From assembly GCF_002514735.1 (NCBI RefSeq), contig NZ_NBWU01000004.1, positions 62,001 through 126,000 on the forward strand: a stretch of DNA of 64,000 nt, written 5' to 3'. Below, one piece after another: positions 43,982-53,147 of the stretch. Source of the DNA: Sediminicola luteus. GTDB taxonomy: Bacteria; Bacteroidota; Bacteroidia; Flavobacteriales; Flavobacteriaceae. Each line of letters starts with the position of its first letter. Within the stretch, counting starts at the first letter, position 1. The position numbers and the translations under genes were made by a program. Below the pieces are notes generated by a model that worked only from the letters and a program-made list of their open reading frames with translations, made no database searches and was not told the DNA's origin.

Positions 43982-45610
43982 ATGTTATCCGTTTCCAATT
44001 TATCCGTACAATTCGGAAAAAGGGTATTGTTCGACGAAGTAAACGTAAGCTTTACCCAAGGAAATTGCTATGGGATAATCGGTGCCAATGGGGCCGGAAA
44101 ATCTACATTCCTTAAAATTCTTTCGGGTCAGCAAGATTCCACTTCGGGGCATGTTCACCTAGAACCGGGAAAACGTATGTCTATCCTTGAACAAAACCAC
44201 AATGCCTACGACGAATTCCCGGTATTGGAATCGGTAATCATGGGTAACAAGCCTTTGTTCCAGATCAAAAAGGAAATCGACGCCCTCTATGCCGATTATA
44301 ACGATGCCAATGCCGATCGCATTGGTGAACTACAGGTGCAATTTGAGGAAATGAACGGCTGGAACGCCGATAGTGATGCAGCGGCCATGTTATCGAACCT
44401 GGGTATTTCAGAAGATCTGCATTATACCCAAATGCGTGATTTGGACTCTAAACTAAAGGTGCGGGTATTGTTGGCCCAAGCCCTTTTCGGAAACCCCGAT
44501 GTGTTGATTATGGATGAGCCTACCAACGATTTGGATTACGAGACCATCTCTTGGTTAGAACATTTTTTGGCCAACTACGACAATACGGTTATCGTGGTAT
44601 CGCACGACCGTCACTTTTTAGATGCCGTTTGTACCCATATCGCCGATATCGATTTTGCCAAGATCAATCTGTTCTCGGGTAACTATACTTTCTGGTACGA
44701 AAGTAGCCAATTGGCGGCCAGACAAAGGGCCCAACAAAACAAAAAGGCCGAGGAAAAAGCTAAGGAACTACAAGAATTCATACAACGTTTCAGTGCCAAC
44801 GTAGCCAAGAGTAAACAGGCTACTTCACGTAAGAAAATGTTGGATAAATTAAAGGTAGAGGATATTAAACCCTCTAGTAGGCGCTATCCAGCGATTATTT
44901 TTGAGCGCGAACGCGAAGCTGGTGATCAAATCTTGAATATCGAAGACCTATCGGCTTATTCGGAGGACGGTGACCTGCTTTTCGAAAAAGTAAACGTTAA
45001 CCTAGCCAAAGGCGATAAGGTGGCCATAATCTCTAAAGACTCTAGGGCCACATCTGCTTTTTACGAAATTTTAAACAACAACAAAGAGGCCAAAACCGGA
45101 GCGTTTCAATGGGGGGTAACCACCAACCAATCGTATTTACCGGCCGACAATGCCACATTCTTTCAAGATCCCATCAATTTGGTCGATTGGTTGCGCCAAT
45201 ATGCCAAAACCGAAGAAGAAAAGGAAGAGGTGAACATCAGAGGCTTTTTGGGCCGCATGTTGTTTAGTGGGGAAGAGGCCTTAAAACAATGTACCGTACT
45301 TTCGGGAGGTGAAAAGGTACGCTGTATGTTAAGCCGTATGATGCTACAACGTGCCAATGTTTTAATGCTAGACGAACCGACCGGACACTTGGACCTAGAG
45401 AGTATCACCACCTTTAACAACTCCTTGAAGAATTTTAAAGGTACCGTACTGTTTACTACCCACGATCACGAATTTGCACAGACCGTGGCCAATCGCATTA
45501 TAGAATTGACGCCATCGGGTACTATTGACCGTTATTTAACGTTTGATGAATATATGTCTGACCCTAATATTCGTGAGCAGCGTTTAAAAATGTACGCGCA
45601 AAAAGCATAA
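43982..45610 (+). CDS. ABC-F family ATPase (YbiT-like) with altered ATP sites
   Basis: A 542-aa soluble protein with two ABC domains joined by a charged linker (residues about 235-310), the ABC-F layout acting on ribosomes. NBD1 has Walker A GANGAGKST, Walker B LIMDEPTNDLD, but LDSKLKVRV where LSGGQ is expected. NBD2 has a normal LSGGEKVR signature and LMLDEPTGHLD, but its Walker A region reads AIISKDSRATS with no GK[ST]. Site 1 (NBD1 Walker A with NBD2 signature) therefore looks intact and site 2 lost. Such asymmetry is rare among ABC-F proteins as I know them. Confidence 0.92.
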   Translation: MLSVSNLSVQFGKRVLFDEVNVSFTQGNCYGIIGANGAGKSTFLKILSGQQDSTSGHVHLEPGKRMSILEQNHNAYDEFPVLESVIMGNKPLFQIKKEIDALYADYNDANADRIGELQVQFEEMNGWNADSDAAAMLSNLGISEDLHYTQMRDLDSKLKVRVLLAQALFGNPDVLIMDEPTNDLDYETISWLEHFLANYDNTVIVVSHDRHFLDAVCTHIADIDFAKINLFSGNYTFWYESSQLAARQRAQQNKKAEEKAKELQEFIQRFSANVAKSKQATSRKKMLDKLKVEDIKPSSRRYPAIIFEREREAGDQILNIEDLSAYSEDGDLLFEKVNVNLAKGDKVAIISKDSRATSAFYEILNNNKEAKTGAFQWGVTTNQSYLPADNATFFQDPINLVDWLRQYAKTEEEKEEVNIRGFLGRMLFSGEEALKQCTVLSGGEKVRCMLSRMMLQRANVLMLDEPTGHLDLESITTFNNSLKNFKGTVLFTTHDHEFAQTVANRIIELTPSGTIDRYLTFDEYMSDPNIREQRLKMYAQKA

Positions 45611-45615
45611 CATAT

Positions 45616-45642
45616 ACTGGGGTTTGCCATTAAAACCCCAGT
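45616..45642 (+). terminator. Perfect 10-bp hairpin after the ABC-F gene
   Basis: ACTGGGGTTT, 7-nt loop and AAACCCCAGT, 5 bp past the stop and only 3 nt before the next ATG. No strong T-run follows, so it may be a terminator or a leader hairpin of the next gene. Confidence 0.6.
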
Positions 45643-45645
45643 CTT

Positions 45646-46749
45646 ATGAAAACCTACCAATTACTACTCGGCCTATTAATATTAATGTTTATTGGCGGAT
45701 GCTCCGAAGGGGGCACTGGCGAATCGGGCGAACCCGTTGACGCAGGTGTGCCAGTTTCCTATTACCTCACTGAAGCTTCTGGGAGCGACATTGTTTTCAA
45801 TGGTCTACAAGGCGACAAGAGCCAAACTAAAAGTGTTCCCACATTTTTGAGCGGTATCACGGACCTACCGAATACCTTAACCCATAAACGGGCGAATCGC
45901 TGGCTTAGCTTTGGCCAAACCGATTGTCAAGCCACCCTAACCCTTATCGATTTTGCCGACCAAACTACCAACCAATTGGAAATACCTGTTGGTTTTGTTG
46001 ACTTTTGTGAGGCCGAGATTATTTCCATTGCCCAAAACAGCACCCATATATTCGTGGCTTACCAACAAAATGGCTCCGGATTTATCTTCTCGATAAGTAA
46101 TGATCTTAGCGCCACCCAAGCCCTGGAAAAAGTCACCCTCGACCAGGTTCCTGAACAAATATTGGCCAGTGAACAGCGGGTTTTTGTTAAAATCAAAGAA
46201 CAAGACGAGCTTCAGTTACTAAATCTGAACGACCTTGATCTCCGCAGCTCGATACAGATTACCCCGGATTCCAAAAAACTATTGGAAACCCCTAAAGACA
46301 ACATTATCATCCTATACGACAACCAACATGTTGTACTATCGGGTACTGGGGTAGAAATTAACCGCACCCTGTATCAGGCGGGTAGTCAACCCAACTTTGA
46401 TCTGAACATGCCCTTAGGTTTTTTCAATGACAAAGTGGCCTATCATAGAACGGACGGTCAATTAGGAAACGGGCCGGCCCTATACGACTTCCCATCGAAA
46501 ACGGTGGTTTTGTTCCTACTCACCAATTTTATGTCGGAACAAGACCTTGACGTCAAATACGATTTCTCAAAAATCACCGCCATTGGTATGGATTCAGACA
46601 ATGGATTACTTTTGATTGGTTATCAAAAAAAGGAAGCCGGAAAAGGGGGATTGTTTAGAATATCTACCCAAGGAAAACCAAAACTACTGGACAATAATGA
46701 CTTAGGCTTCGTACCAAAGGACATTTGGTCGTTCCCAAAAACGGAATAA
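45646..46749 (+). CDS. Hypothetical lipoprotein, probable beta-propeller-like
   Basis: A 367-aa lipoprotein (lipobox FIGGC) followed by a Gly/Glu-rich tether (SEGGTGESGEP). The mature part is beta-rich with repeated hydrophobic strands and short Asp/Asn turns (SDIVFNGLQGDKSQT, IISIAQNSTHIFVAYQQ, QILASEQRVFVKIKEQ, AYHRTDGQLGNGPALYDF), suggesting a propeller, though I see no named motif. It carries few Cys (one pair, DCQ and DFCE). I do not recognise the family. A hairpin sits directly before the start. Confidence 0.72.
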   Translation: MKTYQLLLGLLILMFIGGCSEGGTGESGEPVDAGVPVSYYLTEASGSDIVFNGLQGDKSQTKSVPTFLSGITDLPNTLTHKRANRWLSFGQTDCQATLTLIDFADQTTNQLEIPVGFVDFCEAEIISIAQNSTHIFVAYQQNGSGFIFSISNDLSATQALEKVTLDQVPEQILASEQRVFVKIKEQDELQLLNLNDLDLRSSIQITPDSKKLLETPKDNIIILYDNQHVVLSGTGVEINRTLYQAGSQPNFDLNMPLGFFNDKVAYHRTDGQLGNGPALYDFPSKTVVLFLLTNFMSEQDLDVKYDFSKITAIGMDSDNGLLLIGYQKKEAGKGGLFRISTQGKPKLLDNNDLGFVPKDIWSFPKTE

Positions 46750-46857
46750 TGTTAAAATTCGATTAAATGTTAACAAAAGATGCATTTCGTCGATGATATA
46801 TGATATTTAATCGTATTTTCAAAGCCCGGAAAATCAACCCTATCCGGTCTTTTGAAA

Positions 46858-47391
46858 ATGAGAATACACCTGCTAAGCCTAGTATTAACCATCTTTTTAT
46901 TCGGAAATGTTCGTGCCCAAGACGAATCTGTTCATGCCATGGCAACCCGTCTGGAGCGCTTAGATAATTTTAAGGTTACGGAGACCCGTGGCTGTTTTAG
47001 CTATACCGAAGCCCTCCGCTATCTGGAATTGGAAGAACTTATTGATCACAGTGGCCCATTTACCGTTTTTATACCCAAAACGGAAGCTTTCGATCAGGCT
47101 TCGGTAGGGCACGCCTTGGATAAAAAATCGTTGTATGCTTTAACCACCTATCATTTGGTAGCAGGTAAGATTACTGCCGCCAAAATGTTACAAATGATCA
47201 ATAGGAGTGGGGGCAAGGCCACCTTGACCACCGTAGAAGGCAGTAAATTACAACTAGCTTTTGCAGGCCTTGATATTGTAATTACCGATAGTGCGGGCAA
47301 CACGACCATTATTACGGAAGCCGACCAAAATCAAGGTAAAGGCATAAGCCATACCATAAGCGGCGTTTTACTACCGCAGTCTTTAAAATAA
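46858..47391 (+). CDS. Fasciclin domain protein, exported
   Basis: About 177 aa. A signal peptide (to about NVRAQ) precedes one fasciclin (FAS1) domain: SGPFTVFIPKTEAFD, LTTYHLVAGKITAAKML, LTTVEGSKL and ISHTISGVLLP. FAS1 domains mediate adhesion in secreted bacterial proteins. The start is ATG; a TTG two codons upstream also fits the frame. An imperfect 10-bp hairpin (46821-46852) lies 5 nt before the start, similar to two other genes in this window. Confidence 0.88.
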   Translation: MRIHLLSLVLTIFLFGNVRAQDESVHAMATRLERLDNFKVTETRGCFSYTEALRYLELEELIDHSGPFTVFIPKTEAFDQASVGHALDKKSLYALTTYHLVAGKITAAKMLQMINRSGGKATLTTVEGSKLQLAFAGLDIVITDSAGNTTIITEADQNQGKGISHTISGVLLPQSLK

Positions 47392-47412
47392 GGAAAGAAT
47401 TGGGTATAAAAA

Positions 47413-47433
47413 AGCCCGGAATGCATCCAGGCT
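47413..47433. terminator. Weak hairpin between the fasciclin gene and pheT
   Basis: AGCCCGGA, 5-nt loop, TCCAGGCT with one mismatch, flanked by A-run and a TATTTTAT stretch; placed between converging genes. Confidence 0.45.
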
Positions 47434-47463
47434 ATTTTATAAAAATTTGATTAATTTCTATAA

Positions 47464-49887
47464 CTACCGCAATTCCGCGCCCAATTTAGTCTCAAAGGTT
47501 TTACGCAACTTATCCATGATCTTATCGATCTGCTTATCCTTTAAGGTTGCTTTTTCGTCTTGTAAGGTAAAACTAACCGCATACGATTTTTTCCCTTTGG
47601 GTAATTTATCCCCAGTGTACACATCGAAAAGTTCTACCTGCTTTAAAAGCTTGCGTTCACTTTGTAAGGCCAGCTGATTAATTTCAGTAAAGGCCACACC
47701 TTCATCCAACAACAGGGCAAAATCCCTTTTTACGGCAGGGAATTTGGGCAAATCTACAAAACCGATCTTGGTCCTTGAGGCCCAAAGTAATAGTTTTGAC
47801 CAGTCTAAATCGGCATAGAGCACCTCTTGTTTTATTCCAAATTGTTTTAAGACACTCGATTTAACCACACCAAATGCACCTACTTTATCCTTGGCGATCC
47901 TAAGACTTAAGCTTTCTGAAAACAGGGGATGTTCTTGCGCTTTAAAACTAAAATTGGAAATACCTAGGCGTTGAAGCACCCCTTCCAACTGCGATTTCAG
48001 ATAAAAGAAACTGGCCGGATTACCTGTAGAATTCCAAGAGGCCGTCTCGCGTTTGCCCGTTACCCACAACGCCAAATGCTTTTCTTCTTCACGTGTTTCG
48101 GCATATTGGTGATAGGTTTTGCCGTATTCAAAGAAGCACAACGAATCGTTCTTTCTATTAATATTATGGGCTATGGATTCCAATCCGCCAAAAAGCATTT
48201 GTTGGCGCATAACCGAAAGATCGGAACTTAGCGGATTCAATAAGGTTACTGGGGTATTGGGTAAGCCATCTACTTCGTCATATGCGGGTTTGGTTAAGCT
48301 ATTGGTCAAAATCTCGTAAAAACCATTAGAAGCGAGATAACCACCCACTACATTTTGCAACCTATGATCATCATATTTATCGGTAGGGGCAATGGAGGCA
48401 TTTAACTTGGTACTGAAATCGACCTGGTTATAACCATACACACGCAATATCTCTTCTATAACATCTACTTCACGCTCCACATCTACCCTATAGGCAGGTA
48501 TTTCAAGACCCAGACCAGATTCAGAAACGTTCTTCACCTTAATCTCTAAAGAGGTTAAAATGGATTTTATGGTCTCGGCCGGAATCTCTTGTCCGATCAA
48601 CCCATGGATTTTTTTATAAGTCAAGAACACCTGTTTGGGTTCCACCTTTTTCGGATAAAGATCTTCGATATCGGAAGTAAGATCACCACCGGCCACTTCT
48701 TGGATCAGAAGGGCGGCACGCTTTAAGGCATACTCAACGGTATTAATATCAATGCCCCGTTCGAACCTAAAGGAAGCGTCGGTGTTTAGTGCGTGTCTTT
48801 TGGCCGTTTTTCGAATGGACACCGGATCAAAATAGGCACTTTCTAAGAAAATGGAAGTCGTATTTTCGGTAACCCCCGAATCAAAACCCCCAAAAACCCC
48901 AGCAATACACATAGGGTTATCTTCCCCATCGCATATCATGAGATCTGCGGCGTTCAATTTCCGCTCTTCCCCATCTAAACTAACAAAGGGCGTATCTTGG
49001 GGCAAGGTCTTAACTCGAATGGTATTCCCTTTTACCTTAGCGGCATCAAAGGCATGCAAGGGCTGCCCCAATTCGTGCAGTACATAATTGGTAATATCGA
49101 CCACATTATTGATTGGGTTCAAACCAATGCTTTTCAATCTATTCTTTAACCAGTCCGGTGAATCTTGTACAAGAAGATTGTTAATGGTTAGACCACAGTA
49201 ACGCGGCGCCAATTCAGGGTTCTCTACTTCGACATCGAAACGCAACGAACGGTTTTCTACATTAAAATTACTAACCGAGGGCGTTATCAATTCTTTGGAT
49301 ATCTCTTGTTGTTTTAAACCGGCCCTTAGATCACGGGCTACGCCAAAATGACTCATGGCATCGGCCCGGTTCGGGGTGAGTCCGATTTCAAAAACCTGAT
49401 CGTTTTCCAGTTCAAAGACCTGGGCTAGGGGAGTACCCGGTTCTAAAGCGTTGTCCAAAACCATAATGCCATCATGGCTTTGACCTAGACCCAATTCGTC
49501 TTCGGCACAGATCATACCATGACTTTCTTCGCCACGAATCTTGCCTTTCTTTATTTTCCAAGCCTTGCCTTCGGCATCAAAAAGTTCGGTACCCACAGTA
49601 GCCACCGGAACTTTTTGACCTGCGGCGACATTTGGGGCACCACATACGATTTGAACAGGAGAACCATTTCCTAAATCTACCTGGGTAAGCCTTAAACGAT
49701 CGGCATTCGGATGGGGAACACATTCAACTACATGCCCAATAACCACACCTTTTAAACCACCTTTAACAGATTCATATTCCGATATTCCTTCTACTTCCAG
49801 CCCCAGGTCGGTTAATAAGGCACCCGTTTTTTCGACATCCCAGTCAACTTCGACAAACTGTTTTAACCAATTGTAAGAAATTTTCAT
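47464..49887 (-). CDS. pheT: Phenylalanine-tRNA ligase beta subunit
   Basis: PheT with PheS forms the alpha2-beta2 synthetase. At 807 aa it has full length. It starts MKISYNWLKQFVEVDW, then the EMAPII-like tRNA-binding domain (VVECVPHPNADRLRLTQVD), B3/B4 editing region (APRYCGLTINNLLVQDSPDWLK split in family form), FHxFD-type B5 (LGQPLHAFDAAKV), SFRFERGID, and the C-terminal FDX-ACB fold (FPAVKRDFALLLDEGV). The alpha subunit gene is not in the window, common in Bacteroidota. No T-box or leader peptide is evident upstream (49888-50073). Confidence 0.97.
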   Translation of the reverse strand: MKISYNWLKQFVEVDWDVEKTGALLTDLGLEVEGISEYESVKGGLKGVVIGHVVECVPHPNADRLRLTQVDLGNGSPVQIVCGAPNVAAGQKVPVATVGTELFDAEGKAWKIKKGKIRGEESHGMICAEDELGLGQSHDGIMVLDNALEPGTPLAQVFELENDQVFEIGLTPNRADAMSHFGVARDLRAGLKQQEISKELITPSVSNFNVENRSLRFDVEVENPELAPRYCGLTINNLLVQDSPDWLKNRLKSIGLNPINNVVDITNYVLHELGQPLHAFDAAKVKGNTIRVKTLPQDTPFVSLDGEERKLNAADLMICDGEDNPMCIAGVFGGFDSGVTENTTSIFLESAYFDPVSIRKTAKRHALNTDASFRFERGIDINTVEYALKRAALLIQEVAGGDLTSDIEDLYPKKVEPKQVFLTYKKIHGLIGQEIPAETIKSILTSLEIKVKNVSESGLGLEIPAYRVDVEREVDVIEEILRVYGYNQVDFSTKLNASIAPTDKYDDHRLQNVVGGYLASNGFYEILTNSLTKPAYDEVDGLPNTPVTLLNPLSSDLSVMRQQMLFGGLESIAHNINRKNDSLCFFEYGKTYHQYAETREEEKHLALWVTGKRETASWNSTGNPASFFYLKSQLEGVLQRLGISNFSFKAQEHPLFSESLSLRIAKDKVGAFGVVKSSVLKQFGIKQEVLYADLDWSKLLLWASRTKIGFVDLPKFPAVKRDFALLLDEGVAFTEINQLALQSERKLLKQVELFDVYTGDKLPKGKKSYAVSFTLQDEKATLKDKQIDKIMDKLRKTFETKLGAELR

Positions 49888-50073
49888 TCCGGTTCTCTTA
49901 AACTATAGATTTTATCTTCCTTATCACAAGCACATAGTAGCTTTACTCCAGAAGATTTTATTATTTCCTCAAAAATGATTTAATTAGGATAAGATTCCTT
50001 GGAGACCCCGCATAAATCCAATCGGTAAAGATAAGATAAAGGCGAAAGACATTCAAAACCTGCTTACATAATT

Positions 50074-50081
50074 TAGATTTG
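50074..50081 (+). promoter_or_regulatory. -7 promoter element for the thioredoxin-like lipoprotein
   Basis: TAGATTTG, 37 bp before the chosen ATG at 50119; predicted leader about 30 nt. Confidence 0.5.
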
Positions 50082-50118
50082 TAAGGAGTTGGTGCCAGGG
50101 CGTACTAATACCAGACAT

Positions 50119-51342
50119 ATGACCAAATTTCTACTTCCCGTAATAATGGTGGCATTTTTGTTATCCTGTGGCCCCGCTGTTGATGAAAAATTACAACTTG
50201 GGCATTGGCACGCGCAAATGGAGGTAATGGACGGAAAGACCTTGCCCCTGGATATGAAGGTAAGTCAGGTTGACTCTGGCGCTTACCACATAGAGTTTCA
50301 CAATTCAGACGAGCGCTTCGAGGTCGATGAACTTGAGTTTAATGGGGATACCATTACCATCCGTATGCCGGTTTTTGAAGGCTATATCCAAGGGGTTTTC
50401 GATAATCACAGCATCAAGGGCCATTTTATAAAGGAAAGTTTGGACCGCCATGTACATTTTCAGGCCGACTTTGGTAAAATCCCACGATTCAGGGTATCCG
50501 AATTGCCCGCAGTAAACGTATCGGGGGTATGGGAGATGGCTTTTTCTGAAAACACGGAGGAAGCCTATGTGGCCCAAGGGGTATTTGCCCAAAAAGATGA
50601 AATCGTAACCGGAACCATACGAACACCTACAGGCGATTACCGCTATTTAGAAGGTGTGGTAGAAGGCGATTCCTTAAAACTGTCTACCTTCGATGGCGCC
50701 CATGTTTTCCTCTTCTTGGGAAAGATCAAAAAAGGTAGGTTAGATGGTACTTTTTATTCAGGAAACCATTTTAAAGAACCCTTTACAGCCAAGCGAAATG
50801 ATGCCTTTGAACTACCCGATGAAGAATCGTTGACCTATTTAAAGGAGGGATACGAACGATTAGAATTCAGTTTCCCCGATACCAATGGTAAAATGGTTTC
50901 ACTGACCGATCCTTATTTTACCAATAAAGTAACCATAGTACAACTTATGGGTACTTGGTGCCCCAATTGTTTGGACGAAAGTACCTTTTTGGCCAATTAT
51001 GTAAAGGAGCACCCCGAACAAGACATCAAAGTGGTCGCCCTGGCCTTTGAATATGCCAAAACGGAAGAAAAAGCTTTTAAGGGTATACAGCGATTACGAG
51101 AGCGTTTGAACATCGATTACCCCATTTTATTGGCCCAATTTGGTACGGAAGATAAAAAAATGGCCCATGAGAAACTGCCCATGTTAAACCATGTAATCAG
51201 TTACCCCACGACGATCTTTATCGATAAAATAGGGGATGTACGTAAAATACAGACCGGATTCAATGGCCCGGCCACTGGGGCCAAATATGAAGCCTATACC
51301 GAAAATTTCGGCCGTTATGTAAGTAGCTTATTGGCAGAATAA
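50119..51342 (+). CDS. TlpA-family thiol-disulfide oxidoreductase lipoprotein
   Basis: About 407 aa. Lipobox FLLSC, then about 240 residues of beta-rich N-terminal domain (GHWHAQMEVMDG, VSGVWEMAFSENTEE, KKGRLDGTFYSGNHF), and a C-terminal TlpA/ResA thioredoxin domain with active-site MGTWCPNCLDE (CxxC, CPNC) and cis-Pro YPTTIF. It probably reduces disulfides in the periplasm, tethered to a membrane. I started at MTKFLLPVIM, a lipoprotein signal. An earlier GTG frame extends 10 codons. It is followed by a strong terminator. Confidence 0.9.
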   Translation: MTKFLLPVIMVAFLLSCGPAVDEKLQLGHWHAQMEVMDGKTLPLDMKVSQVDSGAYHIEFHNSDERFEVDELEFNGDTITIRMPVFEGYIQGVFDNHSIKGHFIKESLDRHVHFQADFGKIPRFRVSELPAVNVSGVWEMAFSENTEEAYVAQGVFAQKDEIVTGTIRTPTGDYRYLEGVVEGDSLKLSTFDGAHVFLFLGKIKKGRLDGTFYSGNHFKEPFTAKRNDAFELPDEESLTYLKEGYERLEFSFPDTNGKMVSLTDPYFTNKVTIVQLMGTWCPNCLDESTFLANYVKEHPEQDIKVVALAFEYAKTEEKAFKGIQRLRERLNIDYPILLAQFGTEDKKMAHEKLPMLNHVISYPTTIFIDKIGDVRKIQTGFNGPATGAKYEAYTENFGRYVSSLLAE

Positions 51343-51368
51343 GTAAGTTGATAGCACCAACCAAAAAG

Positions 51369-51406
51369 AAAAAGACCGATACGGGCCATGCCATATCGGT
51401 CTTTTT
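51369..51406. terminator. Strong bidirectional terminator before leuB end
   Basis: AAAAAGACCGATA, a 12-nt loop and TATCGGTCTTTTT form a 13-bp perfect stem, between the thioredoxin-like gene and the leucine operon end. Confidence 0.93.
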
Positions 51407-51423
51407 TATTGAAGTATCCGGTT

Positions 51424-52542
51424 TTAGATAATCGTCGACTTGCCGGCTTCGATATTTTCATCGTTAAAGCTGATATGCTCGTGTATATCTACAATGCTAT
51501 GCGCGATAAAATCGCCTACCTGATCGGTTCCGTAATTGCCATCCGGATTCAGGTCGGGAGTAACCACGTTTTTCTCAATAGCCTTATCGACAGCGGCACG
51601 TACCGTCGCTGCTTCCTCAGCCAAACCAACATGATCCAACAACATGGATGCCGATAGGATAGAGGCTATAGGGTTGGCGATATTCTTACCGGCCCCTTCT
51701 GGGAAAGAACCATGGATAGGTTCGAACATGGCATGGCCATCGCCTACCGAAGCCGAGGCCAATAGCCCGATAGAACCACCGATCACACTGGCCTCATCTG
51801 AAATGATGTCTCCGAACATATTCTCGGTAAGGATCACATCGAACTGTTTTGGATTAAGGATCATTTGCATGGCGGCGTTGTCCACAAAAAGGAAATCGAG
51901 TGCCACTTCGGGATAGCTTTCCCCAATACGCGTAACCACTTTACGCCACAAGCGGGAAGTTTCCAATACATTGGCCTTATCGATCAAGGTCAGTTTTTTA
52001 TTTCGGGCCTTGGCGGCCTTAAAGGCCATGTGTGCGATACGCCCGATTTCTTTTTCAGAATATTCACAAAGATCGGATGCTACGGTGCCGTCATCACTCA
52101 AGGTCTTTTTACCGAAATAGATGCCACCGGTAAGTTCCCTGTATATGGTAAAGTCGCAGCCAGCCACCTTTTCGGGTCTCAAAGGCGAACGATCGACCAA
52201 AGAGGGGTATACTTTTAAAGGCCTGATATTGGTAAACAAGCCTAACTCTTTGCGCAATTTGAGCAAGCCTTGTTCCGGGCGTACCTTGGCCGAAGGATCA
52301 TTATCGTATTTAGGATCGCCAATGGCACCGAACAATACCACCTTAGACTCTTTACACACTTGTAAAGTGGCTTCAGGTAGGGGGTCGCCCGTATGATCTA
52401 TGGCAATGGCACCGGCATGGGCCTCGGTAAATACAAAATGATGATTAAACGCCTCCTCTACGGCATGCAGGCATTTTACGGCCTGTTCGGTTACTTCTGG
52501 GCCAATACCATCTCCGGGTAATAATGCAATCTTTAACTCCAT
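51424..52542 (-). CDS. leuB: 3-isopropylmalate dehydrogenase
   Basis: LeuB oxidises and decarboxylates 3-isopropylmalate to 2-oxoisocaproate. The 372-aa length is typical. It opens MELKIALLPGDGIGPEV; PEQGLLKLRKELGLFTNIRP and RELTGGIYFGKK hold substrate-binding residues; GSIGLLASASVGDGHAMFEPIHGSFP (two stretches) the cofactor and metal ligands. It is the last gene of the leucine operon, 9 bp after leuD; a shared strong terminator follows. Confidence 0.97.
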   Translation of the reverse strand: MELKIALLPGDGIGPEVTEQAVKCLHAVEEAFNHHFVFTEAHAGAIAIDHTGDPLPEATLQVCKESKVVLFGAIGDPKYDNDPSAKVRPEQGLLKLRKELGLFTNIRPLKVYPSLVDRSPLRPEKVAGCDFTIYRELTGGIYFGKKTLSDDGTVASDLCEYSEKEIGRIAHMAFKAAKARNKKLTLIDKANVLETSRLWRKVVTRIGESYPEVALDFLFVDNAAMQMILNPKQFDVILTENMFGDIISDEASVIGGSIGLLASASVGDGHAMFEPIHGSFPEGAGKNIANPIASILSASMLLDHVGLAEEAATVRAAVDKAIEKNVVTPDLNPDGNYGTDQVGDFIAHSIVDIHEHISFNDENIEAGKSTII

Positions 52543-52551
52543 GGAATATTA

Positions 52552-53142
52552 TTAGTTAGTGCGCTGTTTTTCAAAAATTTCAATAGCCTCTTTCTTACTC
52601 AAAAGAAAATCAATATCATCATATCCGTTCAAGAGGCACATTTTTTTATATTCATTGATCTCAAAACTTTCCTTGAGGCCAATGGCATCTAGGCTCAATT
52701 CTTGTTTTTCCAAATCTACCACCAGTTCCGTTTCCGGATTTTCACTGATCTTATTCAAAATAGCTTCTAAGGTGGCCTCACTTACTTGAATGGGCAATAA
52801 GCCGTTGTTCAAGGCATTTCCCTTAAAAATATCGGCAAAGAAGCTAGAGATTATCACACGAAAACCGTAATCTTCCAGGGCCCATGCAGCGTGTTCCCTA
52901 CTTGATCCACAACCGAAGTTATCGCCAGCTACCAAAATCTTACCGGTATAGGTCTCCGAATTTAATACAAAATCGGTATTGGGGTTGCCATCTTTATGAA
53001 AGCGCCAATCGCGAAACAGATTCTCGCCAAAGCCCGCTTTATCGGTGGCCTTTAAAAATCGGGCTGGAATTATTTGATCGGTATCTATGTCTTTTATGGG
53101 CATGGGAATGGCCCTAGATGTCAGTTTAGTGAATTTTTCCAT
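52552..53142 (-). CDS. leuD: 3-isopropylmalate dehydratase, small subunit
   Basis: LeuD completes the LeuCD isomerase that converts 2- to 3-isopropylmalate. 196 aa. Shows [35 protein letters not shown] (substrate-binding swivel loop) and [25 protein letters not shown] (two family stretches). It lies 5 bp after leuC in the transcript and 9 bp before leuB. Confidence 0.97.
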   Translation of the reverse strand: MEKFTKLTSRAIPMPIKDIDTDQIIPARFLKATDKAGFGENLFRDWRFHKDGNPNTDFVLNSETYTGKILVAGDNFGCGSSREHAAWALEDYGFRVIISSFFADIFKGNALNNGLLPIQVSEATLEAILNKISENPETELVVDLEKQELSLDAIGLKESFEINEYKKMCLLNGYDDIDFLLSKKEAIEIFEKQRTN

Positions 53143-53147
53143 CTTCC

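Noticed and set aside
49888-50073. T-box or leader for pheT
   Set aside because: No T-box sequence, and such elements are not expected in this phylum.
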